A DNA stretch of 64,000 bases, from contig NW_017962913.1 of NCBI RefSeq assembly GCF_001661345.1, forward strand, positions 2,175,428 to 2,239,427, in the 5' to 3' direction. The notes beneath the pieces were generated by a model, which was not told the origin of the DNA, did no database searches, and saw only the letters and a program-made list of their open reading frames with translations. Source of the stretch: Ascoidea rubescens DSM 1968 (lineage: Eukaryota > Ascomycota > Saccharomycetes > Ascoideales > Ascoideaceae). A program made the position numbers and the translations under genes. This document shows positions 49,669-58,902 of this stretch, in pieces; within the stretch, counting starts at the first letter, position 1; each line of letters opens with the position of its first letter.

Positions 49669-50844
49669 TCAAAATTTGAATATATTTTTTAGTGAATAGT
49701 AAATTGATGAAATCAAGAACGAAGGAACCATTACATATTTTACTCCTTGATCTATATCATTTTCAATAGTTGTTAAGCCTATATCCAATTTTGCTTTTTT
49801 GTTTGATCTTATTTGATCTATATTATTGTGGTATTTTGCATCTTCCTCCCTTTTTTGTAAATTACTAATAACAGTTGATTTACTACTCAAAATTTTATGT
49901 TCTTCTTTATCTTCCTTTCGTTTGCTCAACTCGTTTTCATAAAGATCAGAAATTTCGCTAAGATCATCAAAATCATCAAAATCATAAACCTTTCGTTTCC
50001 TTTTAGTATTTGATAAATATGTGCTTTTTGCTCTTATTCTATCACTTTCAGCACTCAAAATCTCGTTAAATTTGAGTCTTATTATTGGAGAGGAATTGAG
50101 AAATCTTTCATATTTTTTGAGTTTTTCTTTATGATGAAACTTTTGTTTTCGATCCAAAAAATCAACAGTATTTATTCCACTGCCAACTATTGATTTGGTA
50201 TTTTGGTTTTCAGAAATAGTTTTTATATTGGAAAAATCAAGGCTTTCAGGCTTTTCATGTATCTTAGGCTTTTCTGGAGAATCATCAATTAAAGTTGTAT
50301 CGTTGTCATTAAACTCAGTGGAATTATCGTCATCATTAAACTCAGTGAGATTGTCACAATTATTTTCTTTAACATTGCTATCTTTATTGGCATTGGAATC
50401 TTGGTTGATTTTTTTTTCCTTTGGTTTTATTATATTTTTGTTACAATTGTTATTATTATTGCTACTATTGGTAGCATTATTGGTAGCATTATTCTTATTA
50501 CCATTAATATTCTTGTCATTTATTTCACTTTGAGAAATGTATTTATCATAAGTTATTATGTCTAGTTTTTCTTCATCTTCAAGGACCAAATACTTTGTGT
50601 CTTCCTCAGAATCAGTTTGAGCTAGGTCAATAAATTCAGACTCATCTGAACTTTGCAATACAGAAACCATTGTTAATTTTTCTTTTGAGTCCTTTTGCTT
50701 TTTTTTCAAATCAGTTTCCTCTTTTTCAGGCTTTGTTTTTTTGGATTTATTCGTTTTAAACGATCTTCTTCTCTTTTTCTCTTTTTTAGTGGGTTTTGTA
50801 GGTATTGATACCTTCTCAACTTTTATAAAATCTTTAGCAGGCAT
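49669..50844 (-). CDS. Disordered Lys/Asp/Asn-rich protein, unknown function
   Basis: Unrecognised, 391 residues. A Lys/Arg-rich N-terminus (TKKEKKRRRSFKTNKSKK) suggests nuclear targeting. Then an acidic part (SDESEFIDLAQTDSEED), an Asn-rich linker, a possibly ordered segment (VDFLDRKQKFHHKEKLKKYE then FLNSSPIIRLKFNEIL, about residues 225-265), the KRKRKVYDFDDFDDLSEISD motif, and a C-terminal NKKAKLDIGLTTIEND followed by a moderately hydrophobic end (YVMVPSFLISSIYYSLKNIF). The RKR-then-acidic motif, KKAK and hydrophobic end parallel the neighbouring FHA protein. Same strand as that gene, with 687 bp between them. Confidence 0.75.
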   Translation of the reverse strand: MPAKDFIKVEKVSIPTKPTKKEKKRRRSFKTNKSKKTKPEKEETDLKKKQKDSKEKLTMVSVLQSSDESEFIDLAQTDSEEDTKYLVLEDEEKLDIITYDKYISQSEINDKNINGNKNNATNNATNSSNNNNNCNKNIIKPKEKKINQDSNANKDSNVKENNCDNLTEFNDDDNSTEFNDNDTTLIDDSPEKPKIHEKPESLDFSNIKTISENQNTKSIVGSGINTVDFLDRKQKFHHKEKLKKYERFLNSSPIIRLKFNEILSAESDRIRAKSTYLSNTKRKRKVYDFDDFDDLSEISDLYENELSKRKEDKEEHKILSSKSTVISNLQKREEDAKYHNNIDQIRSNKKAKLDIGLTTIENDIDQGVKYVMVPSFLISSIYYSLKNIFKF

Positions 50845-51531
50845 TTTTGGTTATTATTTTGAATATAATAAGTGATTAAAAGAAATCAAAGGATTAAAAA
50901 AAAAAAAGAATAACAATCAAAGCAATTCTGTTTCATATATAATGTTGATTACAGATTTCTCGATTAATGAATTTGAAACGCATTGAAGAAGATGCAGATA
51001 TCTACACACATATGCATCATGCATGAATCTCAAAATGCCTTTTTGGTTGATCCACATTTCCAGATCTATGACATTAACAATAACAATTCTGATTTGATGT
51101 TTGAATAAGTTTATTGAGGTATTTCATTTAGAGGAGTATCATGATTTATAGATGTATGTAAAACATATAAAATAGTCGTATATATAAAAATGAAGATTTA
51201 TCTGAATCAAAAGTATAATCAAACCCAATTCCAAATAGATTGAACACAACAAAGTAAGGTTGAAATAAAGTAAAAATAGAGAGAAAAACGAAAAAAAGTA
51301 GATATCATTCAAAACTAAAAAAGTTAAAATAAATAAATAGTACCAAGTAAAATAAATGTAGTATAGTTGAAAAAATAAAGAAAAAAACTTGATTTAAGAT
51401 CATCAATTGAAAAAGTAATTAAAGAAATAAATAACAACTTAGGGTATTAGATAAAACCAAAAAGAAAAAAAACCAAAATAAGATAAAGTAGAAATAAATC
51501 AAATTAATAAGAAGAAAAAAAAAACAACCAA
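50845..51531. other. Intergenic region between two minus-strand genes
   Basis: 687 bp of A-rich sequence holding the 3' flank of the FHA gene and the promoter of the preceding one. It has a minus-strand TATATAAA-like patch near 51175-51190. No gene seen. Confidence 0.5.
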
Positions 51532-52993
51532 TCATTCAAAATGTTCGGCTAAGGAAGCTAATGTACCAAAAGTGGCAACGCTGCCTACTAAGGCTCCAAC
51601 AAGAGAACCGATAACAAAACCCTTTACGCTACCACCTTTGACTTTTGCTTTTTTAACTTCTTTTTCAGGTGCTGGTTCAGTTTCTTTAATTAAATCAATT
51701 TTCTCAAAATTTTCGATTTGGATTTGAGTTTCGTTTGCAAAATTTAAGTTGGATTCATTAGAAGATTTTTTTTCACTATCGAATGAAGATTTAAATAATA
51801 ATTTTTCTGATTCATCAACTTCGGAAAATAATCTCTTTCTTGGACTAGGAGTTTTGAGATCGGATTCATAATCGATGGGAATTTCATTAAGATTTGAAGT
51901 GATTGGAGAGGAGAGCAATGAAGAAATTGAAAATGAATTTGGGGTCTTTGGAGATGGATTTGAATTTTTATCAGAGTCAGAAGAGAGGAAGTTATCAAGT
52001 TCTCTTTTCATTTGTAGTTCATGTTCATTTATTCTGATTTTCAAGTTTTTAATTTCTTTTGATATTGATTCTTCATTTGATGAAGGATTTTCGGTGGTAG
52101 TGTGGGATTGAACATTTTGAACATTTTGAACAAGAGTTGAATCGAGTTTTAAATCTGTTTGAGGATTTTCAAAGGTAAAATCTAATTTAGGTGATTTAGC
52201 ATTGTGAGTGGAAATGGAAATGAAAGTGGAAGTAGAAGTTGAAGCTATAGGGGCTGAGGGTTGTCCAGTTGGATTATCAACAGGTTTAGAGATGTTTTCC
52301 GATTTTTTGTCAAGAATGTTATTGGTGAATTGAGCAGTACGTGGTTCATCAATTGACTCAATATCAGAACCATGGTAAGAATTACAGTCTGAACTAGAGT
52401 CCAAGTGTTCTCCTGCGAAAGAGATTTCATTTTCAAACTCGGACATGTTATCGGCGTCATTAAAATCATCGACATCATCGACATCATCGAGATCGATATC
52501 ATCATCATCCTCCTCTTCTTCTTCTTCTTCTTCTTCTTCGACGTTATCGATATCGATGTCATCGTAATCATTGTTGATAAATTTACTGATTTTTTCCGGG
52601 GGTTGCTGTTCTTTTAAATCTGCGTCATTTTGAGAAGTAGTTTTTTGGTTTTTAATTGGATTTAAAATTTTGTTTAAATTGGAGGATAAGTTTATTCCAG
52701 AAAAGAGATTTGATGAAGTGGCTGAGTTTGACAAATTGATTGTTTTTGGTAAAAAATCGGATTGGAAACAATTTGGAGAAGTTTTGGGTAATGAGGTATT
52801 AACGCTGGGAGTAGTTTGAAACTTGATTGAATTTGAAGGGTTGAAAGTTAAATTATTAGAGACAGATTCAATTTTTCTTGTGGGTATTGTTTTAGATAGA
52901 ATAAAAGGAGATTTATGTTTTATTGCATAAGGTTGGCGTTTAATTTTGTTAATTTCTTCGATGTTATTGATTTCTTCGATATCTGAGTCGCTG

Positions 52994-53087
<94 letters not shown>

Positions 53088-53910
53088 CATTATTATTATT
53101 ATTATTATTATCATTATTATTATCATTATTATTATCATTATTATTATCATTGTCATTATTATTATCGTTATTGAGATCACTTTCTTTATCAAGATCAATT
53201 GGATTGTTTATTGATGTATTTGTATTATCACCAAAGACGATTTTAATGTCATTATTTTGGAGTTGTGATTTTAAATTTAATGGGTTGGAGCAAATGCCTA
53301 GGGAAATAAAAGGATCAGGCAAGATTTTAAAAGTTACCAATAATTTAATCTTTGATTCATCAACACGAGCCCATTCTTCTGAGGGAGCATCTAGAGTAGC
53401 AACAGAGCCATTAAGTATAAGATTACCATTTTTAGGAGAATTGTCAATGTTGTTGAGTAGAATTGATTTGTCGGTTGCGATTAGGCCAAAGACGTCATTG
53501 GTGTTTAATTTGATTTTGATTCCTTTTGGTAAAAGATAGTTTTTGAAGATGACGCCATGCTGAGAACCACAATCCCATAGATAGTAGGCATAGTCGTAAG
53601 ATTTCTTTTGGGGGTCGTATTTTAGTTGTTTGCAGATTTTGCAATGAGAAGCGCTGAGAGTTCTTTCGTTGATAAAGCCATTGTATCGTTTGGGCTTTCT
53701 TGGGTTTGAGTCAGAGGGAGCCTGTGATTTGGATGAGCGACCTATGACCAAGGGAACGTCTTGAATTAGCTTGACGAGTCTGAAGGGGAAATTTGTGTCT
53801 TCGTTGGAGGAGGAAAAGGTTTGGGGTGAAACCAGTGGCAAACTGGGAGAGTTTTTTGGGAGTGAGGAGTTGAAGGAGATGGGTGTTGAGCGAGAGTTTG
53901 CAACAGCCAT
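51532..53910 (-). CDS. FHA-domain protein with C-terminal membrane anchor
   Basis: Predicted phosphothreonine-binding protein, 792 residues, likely tail-anchored. The FHA domain (about residues 42-150) shows VIGRSS (Gly-Arg at 57-58), NERTLSASHCKI (Ser-His pair at 88-89), YYLWDCGSQHGVIFKNYLLPKG and LNTNDVFGLI, the standard FHA core order, although the usual S-x-N-G is Q-H-G here. A long Asn/Asp run encoded by ATT/ATC triplets (52998-53165), an acidic stretch (EEEEEEEEDDDDIDLDD), SPRKRLFSEVDE, and KKAKVKGGSVKGF precede a Gly-rich hydrophobic tail (VIGSLVGALVGSVATFGTL). Fungal FHA proteins with a similar RKR motif and small-residue tail exist; the Far9/Far10 (Vps64) and SLMAP group is another possibility. 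Exact ortholog not assigned. Confidence 0.8.
52998..53165 (-). repeat. ATT/ATC trinucleotide tract coding for poly-Asn/Asp
   Basis: More than 50 triplets in frame with the FHA gene (Asn, then Asn-Asn-Asp units). Highly length-variable class of repeat. Confidence 0.9.
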
Positions 53911-54164
53911 TTTGAGAGAGATTGGAGAGAGGCAGTAGCGGAAAAGCAGAAGACGAGCAGAGAAGGAGTAGCAGATGAGTAGAATCTAGCAGCACCAACG
54001 CAGCAAATTCCACACAAATATAACGATGGTTGTGGATGGTTTGGTGATTAGAAGGAAACAAAAGGGAGATGAACTTGCCTATCCATTCTGTGATAGCGAC
54101 TCTTATCGTTGCGGAGGATACCCGGCCGGGAAAACGCGGTGTGGACGCGTATATAAGAGACGGA

Positions 54165-54171
54165 CGGGTAA
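54165..54171. promoter_or_regulatory. Reb1-type site CGGGTAA
   Basis: Exact Reb1 core in the GC-rich islet, about 255 bp from the FHA gene start and 630 bp from KEX1. Confidence 0.4.
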
Positions 54172-54360
54172 CAAGAAACCACGGGGTGGAGCCGTCCACA
54201 CATTTAATTGGCTGGAGAAGGGGGCAATTGGAGGTGGTGAAGATAGTCAAATGGTATCGGTAGCAAGAGATGGAAGGTGAGAAAGGTGGAAGCGAAGAGT
54301 GGCTATCGATAGATACAATATTAGAGGGCATCAGAAAGTACAAGTGCTAAGGAGACGCTA

Positions 54361-54396
54361 CAGCAGTAGCTAGCACAGCAGTAGCTAGCACAGCAG
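54361..54396. repeat. 15-bp tandem repeat in the KEX1 upstream region
   Basis: Two exact copies of CAGCAGTAGCTAGCA followed by CAGCAG. Confidence 0.9.
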
Positions 54397-54796
54397 AACA
54401 GCTCTGTGACCAACAAGCAGCCTCAGGAAGGTTGAGAACTGATAGAAAGGGTGGTAAGGACCCCAGCTCTATCCCCAGTGCCCCAGCGCCCTCTACGAAG
54501 GCTCTGAGGTGGTGTCGGTTATCGAACTCACGTCCTTCATCATCGACTGTTTAGTTGATGAAGAAGAAAGAGCAGAAAGAGCAGAAAGAGCAGAAAGAGA
54601 GGAGCGAGGCGAGAGGCGCTTTTATACCTCGCGCCTCCCGAAAAAAACCAGGGCTTTGGGCACGCGACTGAAAAACAGCAGGAGCGGATGGGGCTTCTTC
54701 TTCTGCTTCTGCTTTCTGTGCTGGATTTGCTTCTTCTGCTGCGTCTACTCTCTCTGCTGTCTCTGCTGTCTTTTCCTGTGCTGATTTTCGGTTGCA

Positions 54797-56728
54797 ATGT
54801 ACTTCCCAGTGTTCCTGCTGGGCGCGCTCTTTTTCCTCTGTCTCCTTCCCTTGTTGCTAGCCTCGCCTCTCGCCAACGACCTCAATCTGCCCTCTCAGAA
54901 CAGCTATCTTGTCCATGACTTGCCTGGTCTTTCCTCAATTCCTCTCAACAAACAACCTTTGATGCATGCTGGCCACCTTCAATTGGATTCAGAGCACAAC
55001 ACGAACTACTTCTTCTGGAGATTCGCCAATCCACCCCAGCATGACACCAACAGCACCAAATTGATCATCTGGATAAATGGTGGTCCTGGATGCTCATCAA
55101 TGGATGGTGCATTGATGGAAATTGGGCCCTTCAGAATATCCAAAAATTCAACCATAACACTAAATAATGGCACCTGGCTAAATTCTGCAAATTTGCTATT
55201 TATCGACCAACCTTCAAATACCGGTTTCTCATATTCAAATACCTTTGATAAAGATTTGGATCAAATTTCTTTCAATTTTTACAATTTCTTACAAAACTAC
55301 TTTCTGATTTTCACTCAGGATTTCAGTGATACAGTTGAAATATACCTAGCTGGTGAAAGTTATGCTGGCCAATATTTACCATTTTTCGCTGAATACTTGC
55401 TAAATAATTACAAAGATCTAAATTTGAAAGGCGTATTAATTGGTAACGCTTGGATTTATCCAAATTTGCAATCTTTAAGTTACTTGCCCTGGTTCAAATC
55501 TCAAAATCTATTATCTTCCTCAATTATCTCTCCAAATAATAACACTATCAATAACATCAACAACTTGAACTTAATCACTCAATATCATAATGACTGTCAA
55601 TCGTTAGTAGATTATGAATTACAAAATGGTCTCAACTATTTAAATGACTCAGACTCAGACTCAGATTCAGATTCAGATTCAGATTCAAAATCAAAATCAC
55701 AATTACAATCACAATTAAATGACTCTCTCTTGGATGTCAATATTAACTCCCAATTATCTTGCGACTTAATTCTTGACTCTCTACTAAACTTGACAAGACT
55801 AAACAATTCAAATGATATCAACAACGACTGTCTCAACATATACGACTACAGACTAAGAGACTCTTATCCTGCCTGTGGGGCAAATTGGCCCTCTGATTTA
55901 ACCAACGTCACTCCCTTCCTATCAAACCCACACATTCAAAAGAACTTGAATTTGAACATCAACTTTAATAAATGGGCCGAATGCAACAGCTCCGTCTCAA
56001 AACATCTCTTAAATCAAAACATTAAACCCTCCTTCACCAAATTATCAAACCTACTAGTCAATAAAAACTTACCAATACTACTATTCAATGGAAATAAAGA
56101 CATCATATGCAACCAATATTCCCTAGAACTAGTCACCCAAAATCTAAAATTTGATGGAAATAATCCCTTAAAACTAGGTTTCTCAGACTCAATTCAATAC
56201 GTCGACTGGTTTGTTAAAAATAATAGCAACAATAATAAAAAGGTCTCTTACAACTTATTAGGTAAAATCAAATATGAAAACAACTTGTATCTAATCGAAT
56301 TTATCAATGCAAGCCATATGGTTCCCTACGATAACTCAATCGGCTCTCTAGGTTTATTAGATATCTTTTGGGGCAATTTCAAATGGAACTCTGACATCTC
56401 TCATGATAATCAACCAGTTATTGTAACCCCAAACCATCCAAATTCATTCCATCTATCAAACTCGATTGACAATTCCAATTCCAATTCTAATTTCAATTTC
56501 AATTCCAAAAACAATCAAACATTCAAAGATCCAATGGATGATAACAGAGATACCTTTATTGGTGACTCCACTCTAAATGGCTTGAATTACTTTTTTTTTA
56601 TTATCGGTTCTGTAGTTGTTATTTTTTACTTTACAATTCGCCATTTCAAAAATAGAAGATTCACTCATAGAAATCGTCAACCTCCTCTTTCTAATATTTA
56701 CGAAAGCTATGAAATGATCGATAAATGA
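54797..56728 (+). CDS. KEX1: Kex1-type serine carboxypeptidase, Golgi membrane protein
   Basis: Late-Golgi carboxypeptidase that trims C-terminal Lys and Arg after Kex2 cleavage. The 643-residue product has a signal peptide (about 1-23), then the S10 peptidase domain: LIIWINGGPGCSSMDGALMEIGPFRI (oxyanion region), YLAGESYAGQYLPFFAEYLL with the catalytic Ser, VLIGNAWIYPNLQSL, LPILLFNGNKDIICN (Asp) and FINASHMVPYDN (His). An acidic Ser/Asp insert (DSDSDSD, about residue 277) and a Ser/Asn linker precede a single membrane segment (about 597-617) and a cytosolic tail with NIYESYEMIDK, which could carry a Tyr-based Golgi-retention signal. The membrane anchor separates it from vacuolar CPY. The N-terminal part is GC-rich. 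S. cerevisiae Kex1 is longer (729) because of its acidic linker. Confidence 0.93.
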   Translation: MYFPVFLLGALFFLCLLPLLLASPLANDLNLPSQNSYLVHDLPGLSSIPLNKQPLMHAGHLQLDSEHNTNYFFWRFANPPQHDTNSTKLIIWINGGPGCSSMDGALMEIGPFRISKNSTITLNNGTWLNSANLLFIDQPSNTGFSYSNTFDKDLDQISFNFYNFLQNYFLIFTQDFSDTVEIYLAGESYAGQYLPFFAEYLLNNYKDLNLKGVLIGNAWIYPNLQSLSYLPWFKSQNLLSSSIISPNNNTINNINNLNLITQYHNDCQSLVDYELQNGLNYLNDSDSDSDSDSDSDSKSKSQLQSQLNDSLLDVNINSQLSCDLILDSLLNLTRLNNSNDINNDCLNIYDYRLRDSYPACGANWPSDLTNVTPFLSNPHIQKNLNLNINFNKWAECNSSVSKHLLNQNIKPSFTKLSNLLVNKNLPILLFNGNKDIICNQYSLELVTQNLKFDGNNPLKLGFSDSIQYVDWFVKNNSNNNKKVSYNLLGKIKYENNLYLIEFINASHMVPYDNSIGSLGLLDIFWGNFKWNSDISHDNQPVIVTPNHPNSFHLSNSIDNSNSNSNFNFNSKNNQTFKDPMDDNRDTFIGDSTLNGLNYFFFIIGSVVVIFYFTIRHFKNRRFTHRNRQPPLSNIYESYEMIDK

Positions 56729-57161
56729 TTAAATAACAATCAACATTGTTTTCATTACCTCTAATCATCTCTTATTTAGTTCTATCCTATATGTATACTT
56801 TTTTTTTCTTTTTTTTTTTATATAGAATATTAACATATATACACTTTAATCCTTCGATCTTTCCACACTTAATACAAACGTCTCAACTATTTCTTATTAT
56901 TGGCTATTTCTAATCTCCAAATTGCTCGCTTTATTTGCTCATAGGAATTGCTATCCCGATGCCTTATAATTACTAAGCTAGCTCAACAAAACAAGTTTTC
57001 CTTTTATTACTATCATTATTATTCACTATTATCGAGTATTTTTATCATTTATCTGCAAATTGTTCATTATTAATTATTTCATTATTAATTATTTCATTAT
57101 TAATTATTTTATTTTTAATTATTTTATTATTAATTATTTTATTATTAATTATTTCAGTATA
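56729..57161. other. Intergenic region with 15-bp tandem leader repeat
   Basis: 433 bp. The last 100 bp consist of an ATTATTAATTATTTC 15-bp tandem (57063-57157, about six units). The period keeps a frame open into the next gene (IINYF repeats), but see that entry for the chosen start. Confidence 0.6.
57063..57157 (+). repeat. 15-bp AT-rich tandem before GOR1
   Basis: About six units of the ATTATTAATTATTTC type with small variations, ending about 5 bp before the GOR1 ATG. Confidence 0.85.
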
Positions 57162-58190
57162 ATGACTGTCACTCGATTTTCCATCAAAAAGCCAGTGGTT
57201 CTCATGTATCCACCATTGGAACAAGCATTTGATGAATATGAAGACCTTGAAAAGAGTTACAACGCAGTTGTCTTGAAAATCGATGCTAAAAATCGTCAAG
57301 AATTAATTCATGACTTGAAAAATAAATATAAAGATTATACAATCAACATCGTGGCAACTTCTGGGCCTCTTTATCACCATTATGGTAAATTCGATCGGGA
57401 GATCATCGATTTGTTGCCTGATTTAAAAGCTGTTTGCCATAATGGCGCTGGCTATGATCCAGTTGATATCGACTACTTGGTGCAAAAAAACATCCCTTTA
57501 TCTAACGTCGTAGGCATTAATGATGCCTCGACTGCTGACACAAACTTGTTTTTAATCTTGGCCACCATGAGAAACTACTTTTTGGGAAACAAAAACATCA
57601 AGGCTAACAAATGGAGGTCAGGTTTGCCAATTGGTAACAATCCAAAGGATAAAACGTTGGGCATCCTTGGGATGGGTGGCATTGGCAAAGATGTGAACAG
57701 GAGATGCAAAGTTTTGGGCTTTGAGAAGATAATCTATTACAGAAGGAACCAATTGCCCAGTGAAGAAGAAGAAGGTGCTGAGTTTGTCTCTTTGGACCAG
57801 TTATTGGCCCAGAGTGATATCATCTCAATCAACTTGCCCTTGAATGCCTCGACACACCACTTCTTGGACAGAGAGCAGTTTGAAAAGATGAAGGATGGAG
57901 TGATTCTCGTCAACACAGCCAGAGGTGCTGTTGTGAACGAGGTCTCACTTATGGAGTATCTCAAGAATGGAAAGGTCAAAAGTTATGGCTCAGATGTGTG
58001 GGAAAACGAACCATGGCACATCAACGAAGAGTTGATCAAGATGGAAAATGTAGTAGCTACTCCTCATATGGGGACCTGGGCCAAAGAAGTCATCTATGAC
58101 TACGAAGCTTTCCAGGTGAAGAACATCAAGCACTTTATCCAGCATGGAAAAGTGCTTACAATTGTCCCAGAACAACAGCAGAACTTTTGA
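57162..58190 (+). CDS. GOR1: Glyoxylate/hydroxyacid reductase (Gor1-like)
   Basis: NAD(P)H-dependent D-2-hydroxyacid dehydrogenase, likely reducing glyoxylate to glycolate and hydroxypyruvate. From the chosen ATG the product is 342 residues, close to S. cerevisiae Gor1 (350). Features: KAVCHNGAGYDPVDIDYL, TLGILGMGGIGKDVNRRCKVLGF (dinucleotide-binding GxGxxG), IIYYRRNQLPSEEE, VILVNTARGAVVNEVSLMEYL (catalytic Arg), VWENEPWHINEEL (Glu) and VVATPHMGTWAKEV (His), with the Gor1-like end GKVLTIVPE. The frame is open 34 codons upstream through a 15-bp repeat encoding IINYF units; family length and start context point to 57162, with the repeat as leader. Confidence 0.92.
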   Translation: MTVTRFSIKKPVVLMYPPLEQAFDEYEDLEKSYNAVVLKIDAKNRQELIHDLKNKYKDYTINIVATSGPLYHHYGKFDREIIDLLPDLKAVCHNGAGYDPVDIDYLVQKNIPLSNVVGINDASTADTNLFLILATMRNYFLGNKNIKANKWRSGLPIGNNPKDKTLGILGMGGIGKDVNRRCKVLGFEKIIYYRRNQLPSEEEEGAEFVSLDQLLAQSDIISINLPLNASTHHFLDREQFEKMKDGVILVNTARGAVVNEVSLMEYLKNGKVKSYGSDVWENEPWHINEELIKMENVVATPHMGTWAKEVIYDYEAFQVKNIKHFIQHGKVLTIVPEQQQNF

Positions 58191-58902
58191 TTAGCTATAT
58201 AAACTATAAATTCATAATACAATAGACAACATTAGAGCATATGGAAAGACCAATTGACAACAGAACAACTGGCCATGTAACTTGAAAAGGATAAAAACAA
58301 AAAAAAAATTAAAAAATAAAACTAAAAAAAATTGGGCAACAATGCTGTAACTTTTCATCAGAAGATCGTAACTATATATAAGAAAAAAACAAAAAATTTC
58401 AAAAAAACAAAAAAACAGCAGCAAAAAAACAATAAAGTATAACGTTATTGATGTATAATATATAACAACTCTGAAAGAAGAACGTGGGTCTTTAGTTTGA
58501 AAAACGTAGAACTGAAAACATGGTTTGACAAAAAAATAAAAAAGTAAAATGAAAAATGTAAAGTGAATTTGAAATCTTTTTGTTTTTAAACAGAATTTAA
58601 TTAGGCAAATTAGAAGCTAAAAAATAAGAAATAAATGACGAAAGCGAAAAAAAAAAAATCACAATACAAAAAACCCACCGGCAATGAAAAAATAAATCCA
58701 AGAAATAAAGTGTTATAGTTTTTTAAAAAACTCAATTACAATTATATTAGCAAAAAATGAAAATTCTTTTATAAAAGGAATTTTTGTAGGATGAATTTTT
58801 GTAGGATGAATCTTTAAAGGATGAATCTTTAAAGGATGAATCTTTATCAGAGGAAAAATTGAAAAGCCAAAATAAAGTATTGCACCGAAAAAACCTCTTC
58901 TT
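58191..58902. other. Convergent 3' intergenic region, GOR1/zinc-finger gene
   Basis: 712 bp, A-rich. It contains a 15-bp tandem AGGATGAATCTTTAA (about 58776-58847, four to five units) next to the zinc-finger gene end. The minus-strand frame across it (58713-58925) encodes KIHPL/KIHPT units but overlaps the zinc-finger stop region and has no other support. Confidence 0.6.
58776..58847. repeat. 15-bp tandem repeat downstream of the zinc-finger gene
   Basis: Four to five AGGATGAATcTTTaa-type units. Confidence 0.8.

Larger units (their letters stand above)
53911..54796. promoter_or_regulatory. Divergent FHA/KEX1 intergenic region with GC-rich islet
   Basis: 886 bp. It has a GC-rich islet (54121-54180 is 58% G+C by hand count) with CCCGGCCGGG, a Reb1-type CGGGTAA (54165-54171), a 15-bp tandem CAGCAGTAGCTAGCA (two and a half units, 54361-54396), an AAGAGCAG/GAAAGAGC tract (about 54560-54600), and CTTCTTCTGC triplets (54692-54740). 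Open frames over these tracts (54509-54784 + and antisense) are low-complexity shadows. Confidence 0.6.

Noticed and set aside
52920-53198. Poly-Ile and poly-Leu frames at the FHA gene repeat
   Set aside because: Shadows of the ATT/ATC tract that encodes poly-Asn in the FHA gene.
53711-54343. 210-residue minus frame upstream of and overlapping the FHA gene
   Set aside because: It overlaps the FHA 5' coding region in another frame and has no domain.
54509-54784. Cys/Phe-rich 91-residue frame before KEX1
   Set aside because: Derived from GAGCAGAAA and CTTCTGCTT tracts; low complexity only.
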